Below, piece by piece: positions 1-7,064 of a stretch of DNA of 64,000 bases; positions within the stretch are counted from its first letter, which is position 1; the number at the start of each line of letters is the position of its first letter. The notes beneath the pieces are model-generated. The model saw only the letters and a program-made list of their open reading frames with translations. It was not told where the DNA came from and made no database searches. Location: the NCBI RefSeq assembly GCF_000282595.1, contig NZ_AKIZ01000016.1:434001-498000 (forward strand), written 5' to 3'. Both the position numbers and the translations under genes were made by a program. The DNA comes from Phyllobacterium sp. YR531 (GTDB lineage Bacteria; Pseudomonadota; Alphaproteobacteria; Rhizobiales; Rhizobiaceae).

Positions 1-621
1 ATGATACAGGTCTTCGAAATCGACCAAGGCACGGATGATTGGTTTCAGGCTCGCCTTGGCATTCCCACCGCATCGAAGTTCGCCACCGTCATGGCAAAGG
101 GCGAAGGCAAGACGCGCAGTGAGTATATGCGTAAGCTTGCCGGTGAAATCCTAACCGGCGAACCTTCCGAAACCTATTCAAATGTTCACATGGAGCGTGG
201 CAGCTTCATGGAGGAAGATGCTCGCAACCATTACGCGTTCATCGAAAGCGCTGACATTCAACAGGTCGGATTCATCCGGAACGGCAACTGTGGCGCAAGC
301 CCCGATAGTCTGGTCGGTTCTGCTGGTGGCTTGGAAATCAAGACAGCGCTTCCACACATTCAGATTGACCGGCTTTTGCGCAATCGGCTTCCGCCGGAGC
401 ACAAGGCGCAGGTGCAGGGAAACCTCTGGATTGCAGAGCGTGAGTGGTGGGACTTCGTATCATTTTGGCCGCGCCTTCCCGTCCTGATCGTGCGCGTTCA
501 GCGCGACGAAGAATTTATCAATGAAATGAAGACCGAGATCGATCGCTTCAACGAAGAGTTGGCGGACCTCGTCGAGAGCATCCGGCACTACGGCGAAACA
601 CCAATCCAAGCGGCAGCTTAA
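1..621 (+). CDS. YqaJ-like phage recombination exonuclease
   Basis: A 206-residue protein of the YqaJ/lambda-exonuclease type (PD-(D/E)XK nuclease fold). Such enzymes resect double-stranded DNA 5' to 3' and work with a single-strand annealing protein in phage recombination. The opening QGTDDWFQARLG (residues 9-20) with TASKF is the usual start of the family. The catalytic set is readable: Asp102 in GASPDSL, Glu112 and Lys114 in GLEIKT, and Gln139 in HKAQVQGNLW. The ATG is base 1 of the window; the match to the family start suggests the gene is complete. The annealing partner would be upstream, outside the window. It is the first visible gene of the early operon. Confidence 0.85.
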   Translation: MIQVFEIDQGTDDWFQARLGIPTASKFATVMAKGEGKTRSEYMRKLAGEILTGEPSETYSNVHMERGSFMEEDARNHYAFIESADIQQVGFIRNGNCGASPDSLVGSAGGLEIKTALPHIQIDRLLRNRLPPEHKAQVQGNLWIAEREWWDFVSFWPRLPVLIVRVQRDEEFINEMKTEIDRFNEELADLVESIRHYGETPIQAAA

Positions 622-641
622 AGCCAGACGGAGGACAGGAT

Positions 642-1163
642 ATGCCAAGAGAAAGCATTAATGTGGTTTGGCAGTGGGACGGTGAAGTAATGCGCCCTCT
701 CCCGCGCTACCATAATCTGGTCAACGCAGAGTTTGTCGTAGGCGAAAACTACCGCATGGAAGTGCAGGAAGATCGCTCGTGGGTATCGCACAAGCATCAG
801 TTTGCTTGGCTGCATGAGGCTTGGCTGTCTTTGCCAGAAGAAGTCGGGTCGCGGTTTCTCAACGAAGATCAGCTTCGCAAGCATGCACTTATTGCCGGTG
901 GCTTCTGCGACAGCACAAGCGTTGCATGTTCCAGCCGAGCCGAGGCAGAGCGTTGGTTCAAGATACTGACCAACGATGACCCGTACTGCATTGTCCGGAT
1001 CGAGGGAAACACCCTCATGCGCTTTACGGCTCAATCGCAGTCAATGCATGCCATGGGCGCAAAACGCTTTCAGAAATCCAAACAAGCCGTTCTCGATTAT
1101 GTAGATGGGCTTCTAGGCGTTGATCCTGGTACGTCCGCCTTGAACCAGATGAGGGCAGCATGA
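642..1163 (+). CDS. Phage protein of unknown function
   Basis: A 173-residue protein I do not recognise with confidence. It is rich in aromatic residues near its N-terminus and has a central segment SHKHQFAWLHEAWLSL. The C-terminal segment, ending MGAKRFQKSKQAVLDYV, recalls the layout of phage DUF1367-type proteins, which are small early proteins of unknown role; this resemblance is weak. No signal peptide or membrane segment is seen. It lies 20 bases after the exonuclease, with AGGACAGGATATG as start context, and its stop overlaps the next start by 4 bases, so it belongs to the same transcript. Confidence 0.7.
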   Translation: MPRESINVVWQWDGEVMRPLPRYHNLVNAEFVVGENYRMEVQEDRSWVSHKHQFAWLHEAWLSLPEEVGSRFLNEDQLRKHALIAGGFCDSTSVACSSRAEAERWFKILTNDDPYCIVRIEGNTLMRFTAQSQSMHAMGAKRFQKSKQAVLDYVDGLLGVDPGTSALNQMRAA

Positions 1164-1357
1164 GTTATGCCCTTTACGCTCCGAGCCATGTGCGCCGGTC
1201 AAAAGCTCGCCTTGCTGAGTTCGTTGCAACCCGTGATGCGACAACACTACGGCTGAAAATGGAAGTCGCACAGAACGAGTGCGCTATCGAAGCCATGATT
1301 CCAGAGCTTTGCGCAATCGTTGAACGCGCAGTGAAGCGTTCGCGGAGGGCTACTTGA
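1160..1357 (+). CDS. Small basic phage protein
   Basis: A 65-residue basic, probably helical protein of unknown function, with Arg/Lys clusters at both ends (HVRRSKARLAEF and VKRSRRAT). The start codon overlaps the preceding stop as ATGA, and its own stop shares a base with the next ATG, which is typical translational coupling in a phage operon. No recognisable domain is visible. Support is positional: frame, coupling and the dense packing of neighbours. Confidence 0.6.
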   Translation: MSYALYAPSHVRRSKARLAEFVATRDATTLRLKMEVAQNECAIEAMIPELCAIVERAVKRSRRAT

Positions 1358-1530
1358 TGCGCTTTGCAGTTTTCCTCGCCTGCTTGATACAGGCAATAAC
1401 ATCGGCGTCAAAGGCCAATGGCGACACGCCTCAGAATCTGTTCGCTGACAATGCCGTGTGGATACATTGGCCGTTTGCTCTCTTCTGGCTCTACATCGGC
1501 ATTACTGCTGCTTGGAAAGGGGTCGAGTAA
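1357..1530 (+). CDS. 57-residue phage membrane protein
   Basis: A short open frame of 57 codons plus stop. Its ATG shares base 1357 with the TGA of the previous gene, and its TAA shares base 1530 with the next ATG. The N-terminus (MRFAVFLACLIQAITSAS) looks like a signal sequence or first membrane helix, and a second hydrophobic stretch, WPFALFWLYIGITAAW, lies near the C-terminus. That arrangement suggests a small two-pass inner membrane protein. The function is unknown. The exact fit between neighbours is the main evidence that it is expressed. Confidence 0.55.
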   Translation: MRFAVFLACLIQAITSASKANGDTPQNLFADNAVWIHWPFALFWLYIGITAAWKGVE

Positions 1531-1943
1531 TGGCCTATCAGATCGCAAAGTATCACCCAGATCCAACTCCAAAGCGCAAAGCGGCAAAGAAGGCTGACTA
1601 CCTGTCATTCCTTCATTCCCTCCCGTGTGTCGTTTCCGGCCGGTACGGTGTTCATGCCGCCCACGTCAGTTTCGCTAATCCGTACTATCTCCACTACGGA
1701 CGCGGTAAAGGTTCGAAAGCCGATGACCGTTGGGCGCTTCCCCTGCATCCAGAATGCCATACAGCGCAGCATGCCACGAATGAACGTGACTGGTGGAATG
1801 CTCAAGGGATTAACCCGCACGAGCTTGCCCTGATCCTGTTCGGAGCATGGTCTGCCATGGGCGACGATGCCGAGCCCTTCTGTGCCGCCAAAATCAATCA
1901 ACTGCTTGTGGATGCTGGCCGCTATGAAAGGGATTTGTCATGA
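1530..1943 (+). CDS. HNH-type protein, DUF968/Ref-like
   Basis: A 137-residue protein starting MAYQIAKYHPDP. It has the layout of the phage DUF968/Ref nuclease group, which are HNH-fold DNA endonucleases of recombination regions: LPCVVSGRYGVHAAHVSF, then G-RGKGSKADD, WALPLHPECHTAQHA and ERDWW. Candidate metal or catalytic residues are Cys and His in PCVVSG, AAHV, HPECH and QHA; the second Cys of a CxxC pair is Ser here. The ATG at 1530 is preferred over an in-frame ATG at 1458, because it overlaps the upstream stop and the earlier start would duplicate coding of the small membrane gene. Its place beside the exonuclease fits a DNA-recombination role. Confidence 0.75.
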   Translation: MAYQIAKYHPDPTPKRKAAKKADYLSFLHSLPCVVSGRYGVHAAHVSFANPYYLHYGRGKGSKADDRWALPLHPECHTAQHATNERDWWNAQGINPHELALILFGAWSAMGDDAEPFCAAKINQLLVDAGRYERDLS

Positions 1944-2080
1944 CAACCTTCCGCGTCCACTACGAATCCGGTGACTTCATAGACGTGGACGCAGAAGACC
2001 CTATTGAAGCCCGTCAGCAAGCAAATCAGCGAAAATCAGGCCAAGTAACAAAGGTGAAAGTCCTCAAGGTGAAGCCATGA
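1940..2080 (+). CDS. 46-residue phage protein
   Basis: A 46-residue open frame, MTTFRVHYESGDFIDVDAEDP and onward to a lysine-rich end. The ATG overlaps the preceding stop (ATGA at 1940-1943), and its TGA overlaps the next ATG at 2077. The sequence reads like a compact beta-strand protein with an acidic middle (DVDAEDPIEAR). Similar tiny proteins with a strand-DA-helix pattern are common in phage early regions, but I assign no function. Confidence 0.55.
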   Translation: MTTFRVHYESGDFIDVDAEDPIEARQQANQRKSGQVTKVKVLKVKP

Positions 2081-2373
2081 CCGACATAACACCCGCCACG
2101 GACGAGCAGAAGACAGCGACGGATAGCATAAACTGGCCATGGGTTCTTCGGGCTCGTGCTGATGCATCCTATCTCGGAGATACAGAGGGAACCGTCAAAC
2201 TATTAAGACAGGTTGCCGATGTAATCGACACCACCCTCGCCCATCAACCAGTTACTGCGGGTTGGAATGAAGCAATTGATTTTGTCTTGAAAGGCTTGGA
2301 GGCCAGACAATTCACATTCGTACGTGATGTGTTGGATTATGTCCGCTCCCTGAAATCGGAGGGCCGCAAATGA
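2077..2373 (+). CDS. Phage protein of unknown function
   Basis: A 98-residue protein of unknown function. After a polar N-terminus (TPATDEQKTATDS) it appears mostly helical, with WPWVLRARADASYLGDTEGTVKLLRQVADVI in the first half. No catalytic motif, signal peptide or membrane segment is seen. ATGA overlaps with both neighbours (2077-2080 and 2370-2373) place it firmly in the operon. Confidence 0.6.
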   Translation: MTDITPATDEQKTATDSINWPWVLRARADASYLGDTEGTVKLLRQVADVIDTTLAHQPVTAGWNEAIDFVLKGLEARQFTFVRDVLDYVRSLKSEGRK

Positions 2374-2981
2374 GAGCCTGCACAAAATGTGGTGCTTTAG
2401 TCTCCTTAACTCCTGACGGGGTTGCCACGTGTTGTTGTGTTGGTGGCCCAGCCATGACCGCCCCCAACAACCCCACGCCAGATCCGATAACAGACGCCGA
2501 TATTGACATGCTTTTGCGCCTTTTAACGGACAAGCTGCCGCCTTGGTCTGAAAGCCCATCAACATTTTATGCGTTGATTGAGCGTGTTCGCCAACAGACC
2601 GCCACCATTGCAAGCCTTACAGCGGAAAGGGATGCGGCGCGAGAAGAGCTAAGCAAGAGGATTGAATACCCAATTATTTCACGCGTGGAACTAGTAAGAC
2701 AGATAAAGGCGGCAGCGAGCAATTCGCACGCCGATATTGGCAAGCAATTACAGAGCTACTTCTCGTCTTTATTGTCAGAAGCCTACCGATCCAACAAGCT
2801 CCTCTCAGAGCGTATAGCGGTGCTTGAGGGTGAGAACGGTAAACTTCGTTCGATTATATCAGAAAGCGCGTCAGCCTGTGGTGCATATGTTTCGCCGGAA
2901 TGCAGCATAGAGTTTATGAGCGAACTGCCTAAGGAGATTGCACTTGTCACCCGCCGTGCTCGCTCCTTGGAGGATAAGTAG
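2370..2981 (+). CDS. Zinc-ribbon and coiled-coil phage protein
   Basis: A 203-residue protein that begins with a single CxxC (MRACTKCGALV) followed by ATCCC, which could make a small zinc knuckle in the first 25 residues. The remainder is polar and helical, with heptad-like stretches around residues 70-105 (ERVRQQTATIASLTAERDAA) and 135-165 (SERIAVLEGENGKLRS), suggesting a coiled coil. It resembles the loosely defined Ea22-like phage early proteins in build only; the function is unknown. It overlaps the previous gene by 4 bases and is followed directly by the next ATG. Confidence 0.6.
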   Translation: MRACTKCGALVSLTPDGVATCCCVGGPAMTAPNNPTPDPITDADIDMLLRLLTDKLPPWSESPSTFYALIERVRQQTATIASLTAERDAAREELSKRIEYPIISRVELVRQIKAAASNSHADIGKQLQSYFSSLLSEAYRSNKLLSERIAVLEGENGKLRSIISESASACGAYVSPECSIEFMSELPKEIALVTRRARSLEDK

Positions 2982-3254
2982 ATGGCCCAAGTGCATTACC
3001 TCAAAACATTGCCCGTCTATTGGGAAGCAGTTGCCCGTTCTGACAAGAATTTTGAAGTCCGAAAGAACGACCGCGATTTTCAGACAGGTGATCAAATCTA
3101 CCTCGAATATTTTGATCCGGACCAAGGCCCGCAAAATTATCGAAACGCTATAGCCAAGCGGATTTCATATACGCTTCATGGCGGCCAGTTTGGTATTGAA
3201 CCCGGTTATGTCGTTCTGGGTCTGGCTGATCTGGAGGACACCTCCCATGACTAA
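2982..3254 (+). CDS. DUF3850-like protein
   Basis: A 90-residue protein matching the pattern of DUF3850, a small phage/bacterial family related to ASCH/PUA-like RNA-binding folds. The signature is an N-terminal HYLKTLPVYWEAV, then NFEVRKNDRDFQTGDQIYLEYFD and a final GYVVLGL. The role of the family is unknown; an RNA- or modified-nucleotide-binding function has been suggested from the fold. Full length for the family. It starts at the base after the preceding stop. Confidence 0.8.
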   Translation: MAQVHYLKTLPVYWEAVARSDKNFEVRKNDRDFQTGDQIYLEYFDPDQGPQNYRNAIAKRISYTLHGGQFGIEPGYVVLGLADLEDTSHD

Positions 3255-3528
3255 CCAGCCAAACAGGGCGCTGATAGAGCGCTTGACCTGTGAGATCGTG
3301 GATACGGCGCAAGATAACGGTAGTGAAATGGGTGGTGCGTTTGCGCGCAAACTGGCCATCACAGCACTAGCCGTGGTCTATGAGGCTTTGCGAGAGCCGA
3401 GCCATGAAGTAATTCTTGCTGGCGTAGATGAAGACCAATCGGACGATGTGTATAGAGACGTGGCTGCTATCTACCGCGTTATGCTTTCCGCCTCCGCCCT
3501 CTCCTCAGTTATACAGGAGGGAGAGTAG
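3247..3528 (+). CDS. Phage protein of unknown function
   Basis: A 93-residue protein starting MTNQPNRALIERL. The ATG at 3247 overlaps the end of the DUF3850 gene by 8 bases and is preceded by GGAGGACACCTCCC. An in-frame ATG at 3178 would overlap the previous gene by 77 bases and is less likely. The protein is mainly helical and ends with a segment, DDVYRDVAAIYRVMLSASA, of a type often seen in Rhizobiales phage proteins. No function can be given. A good ribosome site for the next gene, CAGGAGGGAG, lies in its last codons. Confidence 0.6.
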   Translation: MTNQPNRALIERLTCEIVDTAQDNGSEMGGAFARKLAITALAVVYEALREPSHEVILAGVDEDQSDDVYRDVAAIYRVMLSASALSSVIQEGE

Positions 3529-3529
3529 A

Positions 3530-3760
3530 ATGATTGAAACGCTTTATCGCTTCATGTCACTGCGAACTCGCCTAAATTACAGCGTTAGAGAAATGGCAAA
3601 GCACACAGGGCTTTCGACAGCCACTGTTTCACGTATCGAAAACGGAGCAAACATCGATCTGGACACCGCGAGAATGATTGGACCGTTTATCGATTTATGT
3701 CCCTGCTGCGAACAAAAGTGGCCGGAGACAGTGGATAACGGGGGTAACTCCGATGGCTAG
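3530..3760 (+). CDS. Small XRE-type HTH regulator
   Basis: A 76-residue protein with a Cro/CI-type helix-turn-helix around residues 16-48 (NYSVREMAKHTGLSTATVSR, then IENGANIDL). Such proteins bind operators to control phage or plasmid genes. The C-terminus carries a CPCC motif that might bind metal or form a disulfide; there is no separate oligomerisation or effector domain. The ATG at 3530 follows the ribosome site CAGGAGGGAG; the longer in-frame ORF from 3428 overlaps the previous gene heavily. It sits just ahead of the excisionase-like gene, so control of excision or integration is plausible. Confidence 0.75.
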   Translation: MIETLYRFMSLRTRLNYSVREMAKHTGLSTATVSRIENGANIDLDTARMIGPFIDLCPCCEQKWPETVDNGGNSDG

Positions 3761-4001
3761 ACATGACCCAATATCATATCCACCTCGCGGATTGTGTCGG
3801 GACGAGGCCGCCAGATGGATTGGCGTAGGCGCTACAAAGTTCGATGAACTGGTCAAAGATGGCCGTATGCCTCGCGGAAAGCGTGTTGACGGCCGCGTCA
3901 TCTGGGATCGCTATGCGCTCGATGCTGCATTTGCTGACTTGCCTGATACCAATGAGAATATTATCGACGCCATATTGTCAGGGCGTGGCAGAGCGGCTTA
4001 A
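3753..4001 (+). CDS. AlpA/excisionase-like DNA-binding protein
   Basis: An 82-residue protein with a winged-helix type DNA-binding segment: LCRDEAARWIGVGATKFDEL, then VKDGRMPRGKRVDGRVIWDRYAL. This is the pattern of AlpA/MerR-like excisionase proteins, where an N-terminal recognition helix is followed by a basic wing. It ends 9 bases before the integrase start, the usual place for a recombination directionality factor. The start at 3753 overlaps the upstream HTH gene by 8 bases. By family knowledge it likely bends DNA at the att arms and favours excision; that role is inferred from position. Confidence 0.7.
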   Translation: MARHDPISYPPRGLCRDEAARWIGVGATKFDELVKDGRMPRGKRVDGRVIWDRYALDAAFADLPDTNENIIDAILSGRGRAA

Positions 4002-4010
4002 CGTGGCCGC

Positions 4011-5120
4011 ATGACCGAAAGCCGCCCCTACCTCTCCAACTTCAAAGACCGCCACGGAACCGTTCGCTGGCGGTTTCGTCGTGGAGGAAAGACTGTTTCG
4101 CTTCTAGGACAGCCCGGAGAGCCTGATTTTGAGCAAGCTTACGACAATGCACTAAACGGTAGAGTGCAGACAAAGCGCAAAGTCATCCAGCATCCCAACG
4201 CAGCACTACCAAGAACGCTTGGCGCAGCTTGGAACCGCGTTCAGGACACTGCCGACTGGAAATCTTATGATCCGTCGACGAAAGCCAAGAATGTATCGCT
4301 CGCCACTATGTTTCTGGAATCGCGCGTCATAGACGACAATCCTTATCTCTGGAAGAACGTGCCAGTAAAGGATCTGAAGCGCCGGCACCTGAAAGATATC
4401 ATCTCCAAATACTCAGACACACCTCACAAGGCCAAGCACCTCCTGACCACGATCCGGAAGATGATCTATGTGGCTTTAGATGAGGAATGGATTGAGGTTG
4501 ATCCGTCTTACAAATTGAACTGGCGTCCTGAATATACTGGCTGGAAGGCGTGGTCAGCGGAAGCCATGCAGAAATTCGAAGCGAGATGGGAAGTGGGGAC
4601 TACACCGCGCCTTGTTTACGCTATCGCTCTTTGGCTGGGGAACAGGCGGGAAGACGTTGCCACCCTTCGTTGGGACCAACGAACTAGCAAAACGGTTCAT
4701 ATGGACGGCCAAGCCCGGACTGTTGACGGCTTCAGAATAACGCAGGGCAAAGGTGGAAAAGAACTGTTTCTGCCGATCACACCTATGATGGCCGATATTC
4801 TCGACGCAGCGCCTCGCACAGGTGAGACGGTTCTGGTAACAGCTTATGGCAAGCCATTCTCTCCCAAGTCGCTTACAGGCCGGATGGGAGACTGGACAAG
4901 GGCTGCAGGCATAGAGCCGGGGTTCACCCTGCACGGTTTGCGCAAAACGCTTGGAAAGATGTTGGCAGAGGGTGGAGCGTCTACAAGACAGATTATGGAC
5001 ACTTTAGGCCACGATGACATCGAACATGCCGAGCTTTATTCCCGAGAAGCCGAACAGGCGCGACTCGCTACTGATGGCATGGATAAAGTGATACGGCTTG
5101 TAAGAAGGAACACTGGATGA
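4011..5120 (+). CDS. int: Tyrosine site-specific integrase
   Basis: A 369-residue tyrosine recombinase that would integrate and excise the element. Residues 1-50 form an N-terminal arm-type DNA-binding domain (YLSNFKDRHGTVRWRFRRGG). Residues 64-165 are the core-binding SAM-like domain, and 180-355 the catalytic domain. The catalytic set is intact: Arg212 (GNRREDV), Lys247 (TQGKGGKE), His308 and Arg311 (HGLRKT), His334 (LGHDD) and nucleophile Tyr343 (AELYSRE). It lies 583 bases from the tRNA 3' end, as expected for an integrase using a tRNA attachment site. Its stop overlaps the next gene as ATGA. Confidence 0.92.
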   Translation: MTESRPYLSNFKDRHGTVRWRFRRGGKTVSLLGQPGEPDFEQAYDNALNGRVQTKRKVIQHPNAALPRTLGAAWNRVQDTADWKSYDPSTKAKNVSLATMFLESRVIDDNPYLWKNVPVKDLKRRHLKDIISKYSDTPHKAKHLLTTIRKMIYVALDEEWIEVDPSYKLNWRPEYTGWKAWSAEAMQKFEARWEVGTTPRLVYAIALWLGNRREDVATLRWDQRTSKTVHMDGQARTVDGFRITQGKGGKELFLPITPMMADILDAAPRTGETVLVTAYGKPFSPKSLTGRMGDWTRAAGIEPGFTLHGLRKTLGKMLAEGGASTRQIMDTLGHDDIEHAELYSREAEQARLATDGMDKVIRLVRRNTG

Positions 5121-5641
5121 CAGTCTATCCTTTCGTTTCAAGTTTCAAGGATCGGCATGGCAAAGTTCGCTATCGCTACCGACGGGGAACTCGACAAATA
5201 TCTTTGAAGGGTGAGCCGGGAAGCCCAGAATTCGAGCGACAGTACGAACTCGCTGCAAATGGCATTTCTAATCTAAGCGACAACCACAGAGCTAATCTGA
5301 TCGACCGATATGTAAAATCCTCTCTGAAGAGAGCTAGAACGAGATCGGCACGTCAACTGGTTCCGATGGATATTACAGAGCCAGACGTGGTTTCTCTCCT
5401 AGAGTTACAAGGCTGGCGATGTTCTGTGAGTGGTATTCCATTTCCATTAAAAAATGTGGACCAAGATCGTAGCAATCACGCCTTCCGTCCGAGCCTTGAT
5501 CGCGTTTTCCCGCACCTTGGCTATACAAAGGGCAACGTTCGAATCGTTTGCGAGATAGTAAATTTGGCTATGAATAACTGGGGTGAAGGGCCGCTTTTAA
5601 CGTTAGTCAAAGAGATGCGGGCTAACGCGCTGGCTAACTGA
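5117..5641 (+). CDS. Integrase N-domain fused to HNH-like nuclease
   Basis: A 174-residue two-part protein. Residues 1-50 closely resemble residues 1-50 of the adjacent integrase: both read SxFKDRHGxVRxRxRRG, then SLxGxPGxPxFExxYxxAxNG. Residues 85-160 look like an HNH/endonuclease VII-type module: GWRCSVSGIPF with Cys102, RPSLDRV (126-130), GYTKGNVRIVC (135-145), Asn149 and NNWG. Modules of this kind are common in alphaproteobacterial mobile elements. There is no recombinase catalytic domain. Translation is coupled to the integrase by a 4-base ATGA overlap. Inference: the shared domain could take a nuclease to the same arm-type sites the integrase uses. Activity is unproven. Confidence 0.75.
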   Translation: MTVYPFVSSFKDRHGKVRYRYRRGTRQISLKGEPGSPEFERQYELAANGISNLSDNHRANLIDRYVKSSLKRARTRSARQLVPMDITEPDVVSLLELQGWRCSVSGIPFPLKNVDQDRSNHAFRPSLDRVFPHLGYTKGNVRIVCEIVNLAMNNWGEGPLLTLVKEMRANALAN

Positions 5642-5702
5642 ATGGCTAACCAACAGCGACCATAGCTCTATCATATTGAAATGATTTAACTATTTGAAGA
5701 AA

Positions 5703-5750
5703 TGGTGGGCCCGGAGGGACTCGAACCCCCAACCAAGCGGTTATGAGCCG
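5703..5750. other. Putative attachment site at tRNA 3' end
   Basis: The 3' half of the tRNA gene faces the integrase-bearing element, and the tRNA itself is intact. Tyrosine integrases commonly recombine within the T-arm to anticodon region of tRNA genes, with the incoming copy restoring the 3' end. The crossover would lie in roughly these bases. The matching direct repeat at the other end of the element is outside the window, so the exact core cannot be set. Confidence 0.5.
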
Positions 5751-5779
5751 CCGGCTCTAACCAATTGAGCTACAGGCCC
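5703..5779 (-). tRNA. ileX: tRNA with CAU anticodon, probably tRNA-Ile2
   Basis: A 77-base cloverleaf on the minus strand with encoded CCA (bases 5705-5703). The acceptor stem is GGGCCTG/CGGGCCC, with one T-G wobble and discriminator A. The D-arm is GCTC/GAGC, the anticodon stem GGCGG/CCGCT with loop CTCATAA, and the T-arm GGGGG-TTCGAGT-CCCTC. The anticodon CAT could mean Met or lysidine-modified Ile. The anticodon arm followed by TTGG matches the E. coli tRNA-Ile2 pattern (GGCGA-CTCATAA-TCGCT-TGG) much better than elongator Met, so Ile2 reading AUA is preferred. It is the probable integration target of the element to its left. Confidence 0.88.
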
Positions 5780-5876
5780 CACCTGAGGCAGCCTGCGACG
5801 AGCGCAAGCCGTGCGGGGATCAATAACGGGAAAAATTCTGAATGCAATCCCCGACTGGCCAAACAGTTTAATTACC

Positions 5877-6932
5877 TCAACTTTTTCCCAAAGAAGTACT
5901 GGGACGAACCGTTTCGTCATCTGCCATGCTCAATAATTGCCTGGCGCTTTCCTCATCCGTGATAAATACGGTTGGCCGGATAAGCTTCATGGCACCGTAA
6001 AGTGCATTGATTTTTTCCCGCCCGCCTGACGTCAGAACCCTCACCGGCACCCGTTGTATTGTATCGATACCGACTGACATGACGAGATCATGGACAGGGT
6101 GGTCGACAAGATTTCCCTGTTTATCATAGAAATGAAACAACAGGTCACCAACGGCACCCTTTTCAGCCAGTGATGCTTGATGACCTTCATTAAGAAATCC
6201 GATGCGATATGGTGTGCTCGATGCAGTCTCAATGGCACCTACACTGAGCAGGACCATATCAAGATCTTCTGCCATTTCGAATACGCTTTTCAATCCGCAT
6301 CGTTCGATCAGCGCCGTTCTGGTTTCAATACTGTCGACCATGGCGGGAGCCGGAATAAGATAGCCCTCCCCTTGAAACAATTGCGCGAACTGCCAGGCAA
6401 ATTCTGCAGGATTGAAACGACGGGGCTGACTGATTCCCCCCAAAAGTGAGATGACCGTAAAGTCTTCCAGTGCCCGTGCCTCAATGAACGACAATGTGCT
6501 GAGCAACGTCCGTCCCCAGCCGACGCCGACACGCATGCCATTGCTGACAACGTCAGATAAATACGCGCCTGTTGCGGCGCTGATGGCGGGTATTGGATCG
6601 CTTTCCGCTTGTGACAAAGGAGCAATAATCACTTTGTCTAAGCCGAATTGCTGTTCGACCTGTCGTTCCAGGGCGATAAGATCGGATAGATAGCCCTGAA
6701 TGCCGATCTTCACTTCATTGCGTGCCCGTGCCTCTGCCAGCATGCGCACGATGGTCACCCGGCCTACGCCAAGAACTTCGGCAATCTCATTTTGTGTCAT
6801 CTGTTCGATGTAATACATCCAGGCCGCACGCATACGCATTCGGCTGATTTTTGTATCGGGCTGGCCAACATCCAGTGCAGCTTTCTTCGGGCTGCCAGCG
6901 GCACCATTCGGTCGCTTGCGTCGATCGGTCAA
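5877..6932 (-). CDS. SorC-family sugar-responsive transcriptional regulator
   Basis: A protein of about 351 residues. An N-terminal helix-turn-helix (MTQNEIAEVLGVGRVTIVRM) is followed by a large sugar-phosphate-binding domain of the SorC/DeoR type (VGVGWGRTL, ISLLGGISQ, LLSVGAIE, GREKINALYGAM). SorC regulators bind phosphorylated sugars or polyols and control their catabolic genes. I prefer a TTG start at 6932 because a strong ribosome site, GGGGGGAG, lies 4 bases upstream. An in-frame TTG at 7016 would add 28 residues but has no such site. It lies near the glucitol-type PTS operon and is the best candidate for its regulator; binding sites are discussed at 12603-12641. Confidence 0.85.
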   Translation of the reverse strand: MTDRRKRPNGAAGSPKKAALDVGQPDTKISRMRMRAAWMYYIEQMTQNEIAEVLGVGRVTIVRMLAEARARNEVKIGIQGYLSDLIALERQVEQQFGLDKVIIAPLSQAESDPIPAISAATGAYLSDVVSNGMRVGVGWGRTLLSTLSFIEARALEDFTVISLLGGISQPRRFNPAEFAWQFAQLFQGEGYLIPAPAMVDSIETRTALIERCGLKSVFEMAEDLDMVLLSVGAIETASSTPYRIGFLNEGHQASLAEKGAVGDLLFHFYDKQGNLVDHPVHDLVMSVGIDTIQRVPVRVLTSGGREKINALYGAMKLIRPTVFITDEESARQLLSMADDETVRPSTSLGKS

Positions 6933-6944
6933 TCGTCTCCCCCC

Positions 6945-6966
6945 TATGCCTGCGAACGCAGGCATA
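6945..6966. promoter_or_regulatory. Perfect inverted repeat upstream of SorC gene
   Basis: Ten-base arms, TATGCCTGCG and CGCAGGCATA, flank a central AA, ending 4 bases before the GGGGGGAG ribosome site of the SorC-type gene. A third CCTGCG copy follows at 6970-6975. It could be an autoregulatory operator or an RNA hairpin in the 5' leader that limits translation. It is not followed by a T-run, so it is not a terminator. Confidence 0.5.
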
Positions 6967-7064
6967 TCGCCTGCGTGATCATTATTATACAACTCCACCA
7001 GAATGTTATTTAGCAAGCCAAGAAAAAAAGATACAAAGCCTTATCCACTTTCCTGCGCAGGGTC

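Larger units (their letters stand above)
1..5702 (+). mobile_element. Right end of an integrated phage-like element
   Basis: Fourteen plus-strand genes, most overlapping by 1-8 bases, run up to a tyrosine integrase and stop 61 bases short of a tRNA gene. The content (YqaJ-type exonuclease, HNH protein, DUF3850-like protein, XRE-type HTH, AlpA-like protein, integrase) is typical of a phage early/recombination region. No capsid, tail, terminase or lysis gene is visible, so the structural part, if any, lies left of the window. The left boundary is not seen. Whether the element is a complete prophage, a remnant or another integrative element cannot be told from here. Confidence 0.85.
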
